This document shows, piece after piece, positions 1 through 6,993 of a stretch of DNA of 15,374 nucleotides. The notes beneath the pieces are model-generated. The model worked only from the letters and a program-made list of their open reading frames with translations. It did no database searches and was not told the DNA's origin. Source of the DNA: an uncultured Lachnoclostridium sp. (lineage in GTDB: Bacteria; Bacillota; Clostridia; Lachnospirales; Lachnospiraceae); assembly GCA_958425285.1 (NCBI GenBank), contig CATZVV010000017.1, positions 1 to 15,374 on the forward strand, given 5' to 3'. The position numbers and the translations under genes are program-made. Position 1 is the first letter of the stretch. Each line of letters opens with the position of its first letter.

Positions 1-793
1 TGCATCAGAGCGCTCAGATACATATGTTGTTTCAGCAGAGGATATAAGAGAGAGTATGGAGTATATTAGTAATTATTCTATGTATGCCTTTGAAGAGGAA
101 TTACGGCAGGGATTTATTACGATTCAGGGAGGACACCGTGTTGGAATTGCCGGAAAAGCGGTGATGCAAGGCTGTCAGGTTCAAAATATTAGACATGTTT
201 CATTTATTCATATCCGTCTTTCACATCAGGTAAAGGGCTGCGCAAATTCTGTGATTTCGTATATTACCCATGAGGACAAGGTGTATCATACTTTAATTAT
301 TTCACCTCCTAAGTGTGGTAAGACTACGCTGCTGCGGGATATTATTCGTCAGCTTTCAAACGGCGGAAATGTTAGAAAGGGAAAAAATGTTGGCGTTGTC
401 GATGAAAGGTCGGAGCTGGGGGCTTGTTATTTAGGAGTGCCTCAAAACGATCTTGGAATTCGGACTGATGTTCTGGATTGCTGTCCAAAGGCAGAAGGGA
501 TGATGATGATGATTCGTTCTATGGCACCAGAGGTAATTGCTGTGGATGAAATCGGTTCGAAAGAAGATATGGAAGCAGTGGATTATGCAATGAACTGCGG
601 ATGTGTATTAATTGCCACTGTACATGGGGAAACAATGGAGGATATTCGCCAAAAGCCAATCTTAGGTGAGTTGGTTCGGGCGAGAGCCTTTTGCCGGTAT
701 ATTGTATTGACAAATGATGGCGGTGTAGGCACAGTGAAAGAAATCTTTGATGAAAGAGGAAGCCTTTTATATGGAGGAAGCCGGACATGTTAA
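1..793 (+). CDS. spoIIIAA: Stage III sporulation protein AA, ATPase (5' partial)
   Basis: This is the mother-cell ATPase of the SpoIIIA-SpoIIQ channel, related to secretion-type ATPases. The frame is open from base 2 to the window edge without a stop, so the ATG at 56 is internal and the true N-terminus lies upstream; 263 residues are visible. Counting from base 2, a P-loop ends in GKTT at residues 106-109. A Walker B-like stretch (VIAVDEIG) has its acidic pair at 182-183, and VDERSE lies at about 133-138. The first P-loop glycine is replaced by serine (SPPKCGKTT). I believe serine is common there in clostridial SpoIIIAA, but could not check. A run of four methionines at 167-170 comes from an ATG-ATG-ATG-ATG repeat. 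The stop overlaps the spoIIIAB start by 7 nt, which suggests translational coupling. The identification is strong from motifs and the seven spoIIIA genes that follow. Confidence 0.96.
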   Translation, partial: ASERSDTYVVSAEDIRESMEYISNYSMYAFEEELRQGFITIQGGHRVGIAGKAVMQGCQVQNIRHVSFIHIRLSHQVKGCANSVISYITHEDKVYHTLIISPPKCGKTTLLRDIIRQLSNGGNVRKGKNVGVVDERSELGACYLGVPQNDLGIRTDVLDCCPKAEGMMMMIRSMAPEVIAVDEIGSKEDMEAVDYAMNCGCVLIATVHGETMEDIRQKPILGELVRARAFCRYIVLTNDGGVGTVKEIFDERGSLLYGGSRTC

Positions 794-1305
794 AAGTGAT
801 TGGAATCATACTGATTTTAGCAGGCTGTTCTGCAATGGGAATTTATTATGCTTATCTTGTGAACGAGAGATACGCAAACAGTGAGAGAGTGAAAAAGGCC
901 CTGATTTGTTTGCGAGGGGAAATACGGTTTGGACATACACCTCTCCCGGAAGCGCTTGAATCGGTAGCAAATCATTCGAATGGAATCATAAAAAGATTTT
1001 TTTGGGGAACGGCAGCAGAGTTGAAAAAGGGAACAGCCAGACCTTTTGTACAAATATGGGAAGAACAGGTGGCTCATTGCTTTGCTGGAAATAGTTTACA
1101 TAGCGAAATTATAACGGAAATGAAAGAACTGGGACAAACACTGGGTTTTTTGGATCGGGAAATGCAGGTAAATACGTTGAACCTGTATTTAGAACGTGTT
1201 GAAGTGCTTTTGGAACGGCAGAATCGTGAAAAAAGGGAAAAAATCCGTTTATATCAATTACTGGGAGTTATGGGAGGAGTTTTTTTAACAATTCTCATAA
1301 TTTAG
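787..1305 (+). CDS. spoIIIAB: Stage III sporulation protein AB
   Basis: This is a membrane component of the SpoIIIA channel, essential for sporulation in Bacillus and structurally related to GspF-type platform proteins. The 172-residue product has an N-terminal membrane segment (about residues 3-22), a long soluble, mostly helical middle and a C-terminal membrane segment (about 155-172). That matches the family in length and topology. The middle carries FGHTPLPEAL near residue 50 and a GQTLGFLDREMQ-type stretch near 125, both typical of SpoIIIAB. The ATG at 787 is supported by GGAGG at 773-777 inside the end of spoIIIAA. The gene overlaps spoIIIAA by 7 nt and lies 20 nt before spoIIIAC. Confidence 0.95.
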   Translation: MLKVIGIILILAGCSAMGIYYAYLVNERYANSERVKKALICLRGEIRFGHTPLPEALESVANHSNGIIKRFFWGTAAELKKGTARPFVQIWEEQVAHCFAGNSLHSEIITEMKELGQTLGFLDREMQVNTLNLYLERVEVLLERQNREKREKIRLYQLLGVMGGVFLTILII

Positions 1306-1325
1306 CGGCAAGAAAGGAAAAAACA

Positions 1326-1520
1326 ATGGAAATTGAAATCATATTTAAAATTGCATTGGTTGGAATATTGGTTGCGCTATTGAATCAGATTTTAAAGCAG
1401 ACAGGAAGAGATGAACAGGCATTTTTTGTAAATATTGCCGGGCTGATTTTAGTTCTCTTTTGGGTGATACCTTACATTGCTGAGTTGTTTGAAATCATTG
1501 AGGATTTATTTCATATATAA
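1326..1520 (+). CDS. spoIIIAC: Stage III sporulation protein AC
   Basis: This is a very small membrane protein of the SpoIIIA complex. The 64-residue product has two hydrophobic segments (about 5-24 and 33-52) joined by a short polar loop containing KQTGRDEQA, which is the hallmark of SpoIIIAC. Its length is typical of the family. The ATG at 1326 is preceded by AAAGGA at 1313-1318. It sits in the expected position between spoIIIAB and spoIIIAD, with only 3 nt before the annotated spoIIIAD ATG. Confidence 0.95.
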   Translation: MEIEIIFKIALVGILVALLNQILKQTGRDEQAFFVNIAGLILVLFWVIPYIAELFEIIEDLFHI

Positions 1521-1523
1521 AGA

Positions 1524-1919
1524 ATGGGGGCGAGAGGATTGGTTAAAATTGCTTTGATTGGTCTTACCTGTATGTTTCTTTGTGTAACATTAGGGGGAAT
1601 AAAACGGGAATATGCCATTTTTGTCGCAGTCGCCGGCTGTTTTCTGATTTTTTATCTGGGAATTTCACAGATGGAGTTTATTACAAAAACAATGTATGAA
1701 TTGCAGTCAGTAATCGGCATAAATGGGACATACATTAGTATCTTACTAAAAATGGTAGGAATTGCATATTTAGCGGAATTTGCATCAAGCTTATGCAAGG
1801 ATGCAGGGCAGGGAGCAATAGCAGGGCAAATTGATTTTGTAGGGAAGATTACAATGATTGTAATTAGCCTTCCAATTCTCGAATCACTGCTACGGACCTT
1901 GGGGGAATTTTTACCATGA
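1524..1919 (+). CDS. spoIIIAD: Stage III sporulation protein AD
   Basis: This is a multi-pass membrane protein of the SpoIIIA channel and a paralogue-like partner of SpoIIIAC. The product is 131 residues with hydrophobic segments near 6-24, 28-46 and 104-125. It also has the conserved ILLKMVGIAYLAEF and CKDAGQGAIA stretches (about residues 69-97), which are diagnostic of SpoIIIAD. The start is uncertain. The ATG at 1524 has almost no Shine-Dalgarno, whereas an in-frame TTG at 1539 has GGGGG at 1527-1531 about 7 nt upstream and would shorten the protein by 5 residues. The stop overlaps the spoIIIAE start in an ATGA junction. Confidence 0.94.
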   Translation: MGARGLVKIALIGLTCMFLCVTLGGIKREYAIFVAVAGCFLIFYLGISQMEFITKTMYELQSVIGINGTYISILLKMVGIAYLAEFASSLCKDAGQGAIAGQIDFVGKITMIVISLPILESLLRTLGEFLP

Positions 1920-3031
1920 AAAAAATAAGCGTTTTACTTTCTGTGCTATTTGCTTTTTTGATTTTCTCTGTTCCGGTCCGGGCAGAAACTTTGACAAATG
2001 ATATAGAAATTCAGAAAATACAGGAGGCATTTGAGGATGCTACGGGAGGAGAGGTAACTTTTTCTTTATCTGAATATTTGGACAAAGTCCAGGCTGGTGA
2101 GGAGAGCTTTTCCTTCCGTACGCTTTTTCAAGAAGTAATTCACTTGTTTCAGGAGCAATGGGAGGCACAATCCGGCCAGTTGATCCGGCTATTTCTACTG
2201 GGAATTCTAGCAGGAATTTTTACGAACTTTTCGGAAGCGTTAGGAAGAAAAGAACTAGGTGAAACAGGGTTCTTTGTCGTATATCTTTTATTATTTACAA
2301 CAATTACGACAGGATTTTTTGATATTATGCAAGTTGCCAATGAAACTTTAGAAAATTTGCTTGTTTTTATGAAAGTACTCGTTCCGTCCTTTGCTGTTAC
2401 AGTTGCAGCAGGAGCTCAAACAGCTACTGCAACTGGATTTTATGAAATGGCAATGATAGGCATGACCTTTGTGGAAATCATTTTAGTGCATATTCTTATT
2501 CCGGTGGTTAACATTTACTTTCTGCTTTCCTTGGCAAATCAGCTGACAAGAGAAGGCCGATTTTCGAAAATGGCTGAACTAATTCATTCTTTCTTACGGT
2601 GGACGGTAAAGGCGCTGTTTGGTGTTGTTGTTGGTTTTCAAGGAATTCAAATGCTAATCTTGCCCGTGGCAGACAAAGTAAAGCAGAGTGCAGTTACAAA
2701 GACAGTTTCTAGTCTTCCGGGAGTCGGTAATACGTTTGGTTCCGTTGCAGAAACAGTACTTGGAACAACTTCACTCATAAAAAGTGTTGCAGGAGTGGGA
2801 GGCGTCATCGGGATTTGTGTGATTTGTGCAATTCCCTTGTTGAAAATTTTGATTTTTGTACTTACATATAAAGTGAGTGCAGCATTTATACAGCCGGTAT
2901 CAGATCGGAGAATTGTAAAATCAATGAATGCAGTGGCGGAGAGCAGTAAGATTTTGTTTTCAATCGTAGCTGTCAGCGGAATGTTGTTTCTTTGCTCCAT
3001 TGCAATTGTCCTAGGGGCAACGAATCGGTAA
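1916..3031 (+). CDS. spoIIIAE: Stage III sporulation protein AE
   Basis: This is the large polytopic membrane protein of the SpoIIIA channel. The 371-residue product begins with a classical signal peptide: basic MKK, a hydrophobic core, and VRA-ET as a plausible signal peptidase site after residue 23. A soluble amphipathic stretch follows to about residue 90, then several membrane helices. Conserved SpoIIIAE features include the VLVPSF and GAQTATATGFYE region (about 154-178) and LPGVGNTFGSVAETVLG-like sequence near 265-283. Length matches the family (about 380-400). The ATG at 1916 has GGGGGA at 1901-1906 and overlaps the spoIIIAD stop. It is followed by a 110-nt gap before spoIIIAF, the only loose junction in the operon. 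Confidence 0.96.
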   Translation: MKKISVLLSVLFAFLIFSVPVRAETLTNDIEIQKIQEAFEDATGGEVTFSLSEYLDKVQAGEESFSFRTLFQEVIHLFQEQWEAQSGQLIRLFLLGILAGIFTNFSEALGRKELGETGFFVVYLLLFTTITTGFFDIMQVANETLENLLVFMKVLVPSFAVTVAAGAQTATATGFYEMAMIGMTFVEIILVHILIPVVNIYFLLSLANQLTREGRFSKMAELIHSFLRWTVKALFGVVVGFQGIQMLILPVADKVKQSAVTKTVSSLPGVGNTFGSVAETVLGTTSLIKSVAGVGGVIGICVICAIPLLKILIFVLTYKVSAAFIQPVSDRRIVKSMNAVAESSKILFSIVAVSGMLFLCSIAIVLGATNR

Positions 3032-3141
3032 GAGAGGAAAGTGTGAAAACTTTTTAATCTTTCACTCAGCAAGCTTGTGTCTGTGCGTTGCTTGGCAATA
3101 AACTTGTTATGAAAAAAAAGCAGCGCAGAAATGAGGAAAAT
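3032..3141 (+). other. Intergenic gap between spoIIIAE and spoIIIAF
   Basis: This 110-nt stretch separates otherwise tightly packed genes. It contains a weak 6-bp inverted repeat (GTGAAA at 3043-3048, TTTCAC at 3060-3065, 11-nt loop). I see no clear sigma-E or sigma-A promoter. The spoIIIAF frame is open back to a TTG at 3088, but that extension lacks family similarity and a ribosome site, so I treat it as non-coding. Confidence 0.5.
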
Positions 3142-3648
3142 ATGGATCATATTCTGTCTTTAGTACGGAACATTACACTTTTTCTTTTGTTTGGAAATCT
3201 TTTGGCTAATCTGTTTAATGGAAGCAGTTACCGTAAATATTTTAATTATGTAATTGGATTGATTGTTCTTGTTTTGGCAGCTATGCCAATCCTTACTTTC
3301 CTGACTGGCGAGAGTACGATGGAGAATTATTTGATACAGGCGGTATTGGAAGGAGAGAAAAGTGAGGCACAGGCAGAAATACATCTGGCGGGTGAAGAAA
3401 CGAAGGAAAAAATCCGTGATGAATATATACGTCAAATTCGTGAACTGGTAAGTCTTTCGTGTGGATTTCCCGCTGAGGAGTGTGACGTAGAACTTGAGTT
3501 AGCAGATTTGGAAAATGCATTTTTTCAAATTGAGAGAATTCGGGTTTATTGTCCTGACGTTCCAATAAGAGTGGCAGCTAAAATTCGGGATTTAAGTGTT
3601 CAGCTGGGGGTGCCGGAGGAACAAATAGAATTTCTTGTGAAAGAGTAA
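3142..3648 (+). CDS. spoIIIAF: Stage III sporulation protein AF
   Basis: This is a membrane-anchored component of the SpoIIIA channel. With the chosen start the product is 168 residues. It has two N-terminal membrane helices (about 9-25 and 35-54), with SSYRKYFNYVIGLIVL between and into the second. A soluble alpha/beta domain follows that resembles the ring-building fold of the family. The ATG at 3142 is preferred because GAGG at 3133-3136 lies 5 nt upstream and because SpoIIIAF proteins normally begin a few residues before the first helix. The longer reading from TTG at 3088 would add 18 lysine-rich residues with no ribosome site. The stop lies 18 nt before spoIIIAG. Confidence 0.92.
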   Translation: MDHILSLVRNITLFLLFGNLLANLFNGSSYRKYFNYVIGLIVLVLAAMPILTFLTGESTMENYLIQAVLEGEKSEAQAEIHLAGEETKEKIRDEYIRQIRELVSLSCGFPAEECDVELELADLENAFFQIERIRVYCPDVPIRVAAKIRDLSVQLGVPEEQIEFLVKE

Positions 3649-3666
3649 AGGCAAAAAGGAGGGACT

Positions 3667-4194
3667 ATGAGAGAAATAAAATGGCAGGAAAAGATAAAGG
3701 AAATAGGACCTGTAAAACTTGGAATTGTTATTATTGCAGGAATTATGCTGATCTTATTGTCATGTGGAGACTTTTTTTCTACAGGAAAGAATGAAAAAGA
3801 CACGAAAGTAGTGACAGAATCTGCTTCAACTGCCAATGAGGATTGTTATCGGGAGAAAATGGAACAACAGGTTGTAGCGCTGATACAAAAGGTAGAGGGA
3901 GTTGGAAAAGCAGAGGTTATGATTACGCTATCCGCATCTAAGGAGAAGGTGGCATTGAAAGATAGTGAGACAGCGAGTGGAAAAAGTCAGGAGGAGACAG
4001 TTATTGTGGAGGACAGTGAACGAAATGCATCACCCTATGTTGTACAGGAGAAGGAGCCGGTAGTAGAAGGAATATTGGTTGTATGTGAAGGAGGGGGGGA
4101 TGATGCATTAAAACGGGAAATTATTCAAGCGGTTCAGGTATTATTTGATGTAGAGGCTCATAAAATTAAAGTAATGAAAATGCAATCGAATTAA
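3667..4194 (+). CDS. spoIIIAG: Stage III sporulation protein AG
   Basis: SpoIIIAG forms a large ring in the intermembrane space of the SpoIIIA-SpoIIQ channel and has a ring-building motif shared with FliF and EscJ families. The 175-residue product has a short cytoplasmic N-terminus, one membrane helix (about residues 18-36) and a soluble C-terminal domain. That domain contains VEGVGKAEVMITL (about 77-89) and EPVVEGILVVCEG (about 134-146), both characteristic of SpoIIIAG. The polar insert between them (about 95-125) fits the beta-insertion seen in the family. A strong AAGGAGGG at 3656-3663 supports the ATG. The gap to spoIIIAH is 15 nt. Confidence 0.95.
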   Translation: MREIKWQEKIKEIGPVKLGIVIIAGIMLILLSCGDFFSTGKNEKDTKVVTESASTANEDCYREKMEQQVVALIQKVEGVGKAEVMITLSASKEKVALKDSETASGKSQEETVIVEDSERNASPYVVQEKEPVVEGILVVCEGGGDDALKREIIQAVQVLFDVEAHKIKVMKMQSN

Positions 4195-4209
4195 GAATGG
4201 AGGAGCAAG

Positions 4210-4866
4210 GTGAAAAAGTTATTGCGAAAGAATCAAATTATTATTACGGCTCTCGTAATTATGGTGGCAGTTGCCGGCTATCTCAGTCTTGCGGGTGGCG
4301 AAGACAGTATTTTGACTGTCAACGATACATTTCCGGAAACTGAATTTGAGGAAACCATGACAGATATTTCCGATGAGGATATTAAAACGGCGCAAGAAGG
4401 GGAAGAGGAGGCAATGGCGGCATCCGGAGCTGCCGTGAAAGAAGAAAAAACAGAGACGGCCTCAAAAGAAAATGCAGGTGAGGCTGTGATGGTTGGAACA
4501 ACTGTAGGAAGCAATTATTTTGAGTCTGCAAAGTTATCCAGAGAGCAGACGAGGGCAAAAAACAAAGAGACACTTTTAGAACTTGCCAATAGTACAAACG
4601 TAACAGAAAAACAAAAAGAAAAGGCGATGAATGAGATTGTTGATATGACAGCGGTAGCAGAGAAGGAAACAGCAACAGAAAATTTGCTTGCAGCAAAGGG
4701 TTTTGAAAGTGTAATTGTGAGTATCGTAGATGATAGTGTAGATGTTATTGTTGATGCAACAGACTTAACTGGTCAGCAAATTGCACAGATTGAAGATATT
4801 GTAAAGCGTAAGACGGAAGTATCTTCTGATAAAATTGTCATATCTCCTGTTGGCAAAAAGGAATAA
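4210..4866 (+). CDS. spoIIIAH: Stage III sporulation protein AH
   Basis: SpoIIIAH is the mother-cell partner of forespore SpoIIQ; the two domains meet in the intermembrane space and hold the channel together. The 218-residue product starts at GTG 4210, with GGAGGAG at 4199-4205. It has a basic N-terminus and one membrane helix (about 9-28). An acidic, alanine- and glutamate-rich linker follows (about 30-95), then a YscJ/FliF-like domain (about 110-218) with SREQTRAKNKE and the closing KIVISPVGK region. The linker looks low-complexity. The last codons carry the -35 element of the promoter for the next gene. Confidence 0.95.
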   Translation: MKKLLRKNQIIITALVIMVAVAGYLSLAGGEDSILTVNDTFPETEFEETMTDISDEDIKTAQEGEEEAMAASGAAVKEEKTETASKENAGEAVMVGTTVGSNYFESAKLSREQTRAKNKETLLELANSTNVTEKQKEKAMNEIVDMTAVAEKETATENLLAAKGFESVIVSIVDDSVDVIVDATDLTGQQIAQIEDIVKRKTEVSSDKIVISPVGKKE

Positions 4867-4878
4867 TTCTGATATAAT
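4850..4878 (+). promoter_or_regulatory. Sigma-A-type promoter for the Asp23-family gene
   Basis: TTGGCA at 4850-4855 and TATAAT at 4873-4878 are separated by exactly 17 nt. The -10 is perfect and the -35 differs from TTGACA at one position. Initiation would fall near 4884-4886, giving a leader of about 37 nt. The -35 overlaps the end of spoIIIAH, so this promoter would free the downstream genes from sporulation control. Confidence 0.8.
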
Positions 4879-4881
4879 ATA

Positions 4882-4907
4882 GGTCAAAGTGTGAATATAC
4901 ATTGACC
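4882..4907 (+). promoter_or_regulatory. Stem-loop or dyad in the leader of the Asp23-family gene
   Basis: GGTCAA (4882-4887) is the exact inverse of TTGACC (4902-4907). In RNA the stem can continue past an A-A mismatch with GUGU pairing AUAC (one G-U wobble) around a GAAU loop. It begins about where transcription should start and ends one base before the AGGAGG ribosome site at 4908-4913. It could be a 5' mRNA structure or a repressor operator. Confidence 0.55.
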
Positions 4908-4921
4908 AGGAGGTACGTGAA

Positions 4922-5293
4922 ATGGAAGAAAGAGATACGTTGAATGTTGGAAATGAAGGAATTGGTGAAGTACAGATTGCCAACGAAGTTGTTTCTACCA
5001 TTGCAGGTATATCAGCTGCTGAAGTCGAGGGAATCGATTCTATGGCAGGAGGTTTTACAAATGAACTGGCAGGAAAATTTGGTGTAAAAAATTATTCTAA
5101 GGGTGTAAAAGTTGAAATTGACAGTGATACAGCTACAGTCGATATTGCAGTCAATATGAAATATGGATATAATATTCCAAAAACCTGCAAAATTGTTCAG
5201 GATAAAATAGCGAATGCAATTAATAATATGACAGGTCTTCGTGTGACAGAAGTGAACATTCGTATCGCGGGCGTGACACTTGAGCATGAATAA
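4922..5293 (+). CDS. Asp23/Gls24-family envelope stress protein (YqhY-like)
   Basis: This is a DUF322/Asp23-family protein, the small alkaline-shock protein family widespread in Firmicutes and often encoded just before nusB, as yqhY is in Bacillus. Its exact role is unclear: yqhY has been linked to lipid metabolism, and Asp23 itself binds the membrane through a partner. The 123-residue product contains IANEVVSTIAGISA (about 19-32), GVKNYSKGVKVEI and the MKYGYNIPKTCK region typical of the family. It has no membrane segment. A perfect AGGAGG (4908-4913) lies 8 nt before the ATG. It has its own promoter and is followed by a strong hairpin. The accBC genes found between spoIIIAH and yqhY in Bacillus are absent. 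Confidence 0.92.
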   Translation: MEERDTLNVGNEGIGEVQIANEVVSTIAGISAAEVEGIDSMAGGFTNELAGKFGVKNYSKGVKVEIDSDTATVDIAVNMKYGYNIPKTCKIVQDKIANAINNMTGLRVTEVNIRIAGVTLEHE

Positions 5294-5311
5294 GACTGCT
5301 ATTGTAGATAA

Positions 5312-5339
5312 GAAACAACCCTTTTTTAAGGGTTGTTTC
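5312..5339 (+). terminator. Strong hairpin between the Asp23-family gene and nusB
   Basis: GAAACAACCCTT (5312-5323) and AAGGGTTGTTTC (5328-5339) form a perfect 12-bp stem with a four-T loop, 18 nt after the Asp23-gene stop. The sequence after it (ATTGATG) is a poor U-tract. It is therefore either a partial terminator or an attenuating or processing structure ahead of nusB. Confidence 0.65.
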
Positions 5340-5363
5340 ATTGATGTATAAAGAACAGGAGAA

Positions 5364-5768
5364 ATGATGACTAGAAGAGAAAGCAGAAAACATTTATTCC
5401 TTTTGTTATTTCAAAGAGATTTTTATGAAACAGAGGAATATGCGAATCAGATAGAAATATATTGTCAGGAACATGGTGTGCAGGATGGCAGGGATAAAGA
5501 GTATATTAAACTTCGGCTGGCATCTTTAGTGAGTCATCTTTCAGAGATCGACGATTTGATTGAAGAGAATGCAAAAGGCTGGAAGCTTGACCGGATTGCA
5601 AAGGCTGAGTTGTCTATTTTGCGTGTGGCTGTTTTTGAGGCTGTATTTGATGAAGGAATTCCGGTTGGAGTAGCGATAAATGAAGCAGTAGAATTAAGTA
5701 AAGAATATGGTGGGGATCATGCGCCGTCATTTGTTAATGGTATATTGGGGAAGATTGTAAATGAATAG
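5364..5768 (+). CDS. nusB: Transcription antitermination factor NusB
   Basis: NusB binds boxA RNA with NusE (S10) to promote antitermination, chiefly on rRNA operons. The 134-residue all-helical product has the RRESRKHLFLLLFQRDF opening (about residues 4-20). It also has LDRIAKAELSILRVAVFE (about 74-91) and the diagnostic end VAINEAVELSKEYG (about 103-116) with SFVNGILGKI. Two adjacent ATGs (5364 and 5367) are possible. AGGAGA at 5357-5362 is spaced better for the second. No good promoter is seen between the upstream hairpin and the start, so expression may depend on read-through. The end overlaps xseA by 8 nt. Confidence 0.96.
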   Translation: MMTRRESRKHLFLLLFQRDFYETEEYANQIEIYCQEHGVQDGRDKEYIKLRLASLVSHLSEIDDLIEENAKGWKLDRIAKAELSILRVAVFEAVFDEGIPVGVAINEAVELSKEYGGDHAPSFVNGILGKIVNE

Positions 5769-6993
5769 TAAACAACCTATTGTTTCGGTATCACAAGTAA
5801 ATCAGTATATTAAAAATATGTTTATAAGAGAATATGCACTGTCTGTTATATTTGTCAAAGGTGAAGTGTCAAACTGCAAATATCATAGTTCAGGACATAT
5901 TTATTTTACCTTGAAAGATAAAACCTCCCAGATAACGTGCGTGATGTTTGCCGGACAAAGGGGAGGTCTTTCTTTTCGTATGGAAGATGGACAAGAAGTG
6001 ATTATCGGTGGAAATATAAGTGTCTATGAGAGGGATGGAAAATACCAGCTGTATGCAAAGCAGATTGAACTTGCTGGTGATGGACAACTTTATGAAAAGT
6101 TTGAAGCACTCAAGAAGAAATTAGAGGCGCAGGGATTGTTCGATGATTCATGGAAGAAAAAAATACCTGTACATGCAACTAAGGTTGGAGTTGTAACGGC
6201 AAGCACAGGGGCTGCCATTCAGGATATAAGAAATATAGCCAAAAGGAGAAATCCGTATATTCAACTGATTCTTTATCCTGCGGTAGTGCAGGGAGCAGAT
6301 GCGGCCCCGACGATTGTAAATGGTATAAGAACGTTAGATAGAATGGGGCTGGATATTATAATTGTTGGCCGGGGTGGAGGTTCTATTGAGGATTTATGGG
6401 CTTTTAATGAAGAGAGTGTTGCATGGGCAATTTTTGAATGTGAGACACCGGTAATTTCAGCAGTCGGCCATGAGACGGATATTACTATTGCAGATTTTGT
6501 CGCTGACATGCGGGCACCTACTCCTTCAGCGGCAGCAGAACTTGCAATTTTCGATGTGAATAATGTAGCTGCCGCATTATATGACATGCAAGATCGGTTG
6601 ATTCGAAGAATGTCTGACAGAATAACAGCAGAGAGGGAGAAGGTATTTCAGATGAGGGCAAGGCTATCCCTTTTAAGTCCTCAAAATCAGATTTTGCAGA
6701 AAAGGCAGTTTTTACTTGATTCTGAGGAACGGCTTCAGATGCAAATGAGTCATTTGCTGCTACAGAGTAAAACGAGGTTTGAAGCAATGGCGGGCAAATT
6801 GGATGCGTTATCTCCACTTCATAAACTAAAAGTTGGGTTTGCTTATATTGAAAATACAGAAGGAAAGAAAATTAACAGTGTGGAAAACGTGGAAGCTGGA
6901 AATAATATAGTAGTAACACTTCATGACGGTGTACTTCATGCAAAAGTAGAAAACGTAAATAGAAAGGATACCATGGAATGGCTGAACAGGTAA
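5761..6993 (+). CDS. xseA: Exodeoxyribonuclease VII large subunit
   Basis: XseA is the catalytic subunit of exonuclease VII, which degrades single-stranded DNA from both ends. The 410-residue product has an N-terminal OB-fold (about residues 7-100) with VKGEVSNCKYHSSGHIYFTLKD-type sequence. The catalytic domain carries GRGGGS with Arg204, and GHETD with His237 and Asp240. These match the conserved Arg/His/Asp catalytic set reported for the E. coli enzyme. A helical, coiled-coil-prone C-terminal region (about 270-350) for small-subunit binding follows, then a short beta tail. The ATG at 5761 has GGGGAAG at 5747-5753 within nusB. It overlaps nusB by 8 nt and xseB by 16 nt. Confidence 0.97.
   Translation: MNSKQPIVSVSQVNQYIKNMFIREYALSVIFVKGEVSNCKYHSSGHIYFTLKDKTSQITCVMFAGQRGGLSFRMEDGQEVIIGGNISVYERDGKYQLYAKQIELAGDGQLYEKFEALKKKLEAQGLFDDSWKKKIPVHATKVGVVTASTGAAIQDIRNIAKRRNPYIQLILYPAVVQGADAAPTIVNGIRTLDRMGLDIIIVGRGGGSIEDLWAFNEESVAWAIFECETPVISAVGHETDITIADFVADMRAPTPSAAAELAIFDVNNVAAALYDMQDRLIRRMSDRITAEREKVFQMRARLSLLSPQNQILQKRQFLLDSEERLQMQMSHLLLQSKTRFEAMAGKLDALSPLHKLKVGFAYIENTEGKKINSVENVEAGNNIVVTLHDGVLHAKVENVNRKDTMEWLNR

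Noticed and set aside
499..514. Tandem GATGATGATGAT repeat
   Set aside because: It is only a run of Met codons within spoIIIAA, too short to be meaningful as a repeat element.
3088..3141. N-terminal extension of spoIIIAF from TTG 3088
   Set aside because: It has no Shine-Dalgarno and a lysine-rich stretch unlike SpoIIIAF N-termini; ATG 3142 has GAGG at good spacing.
2647..3150. 167-residue open frame on the minus strand across the end of spoIIIAE
   Set aside because: It is antisense to well-supported spoIIIAE codons, has no ribosome site or recognisable family, and looks like a shadow of the coding strand.
5347..5352. TATAAA as a -10 box for nusB
   Set aside because: It has no -35 partner, and the transcript would begin within or beside the ribosome site, leaving almost no leader.
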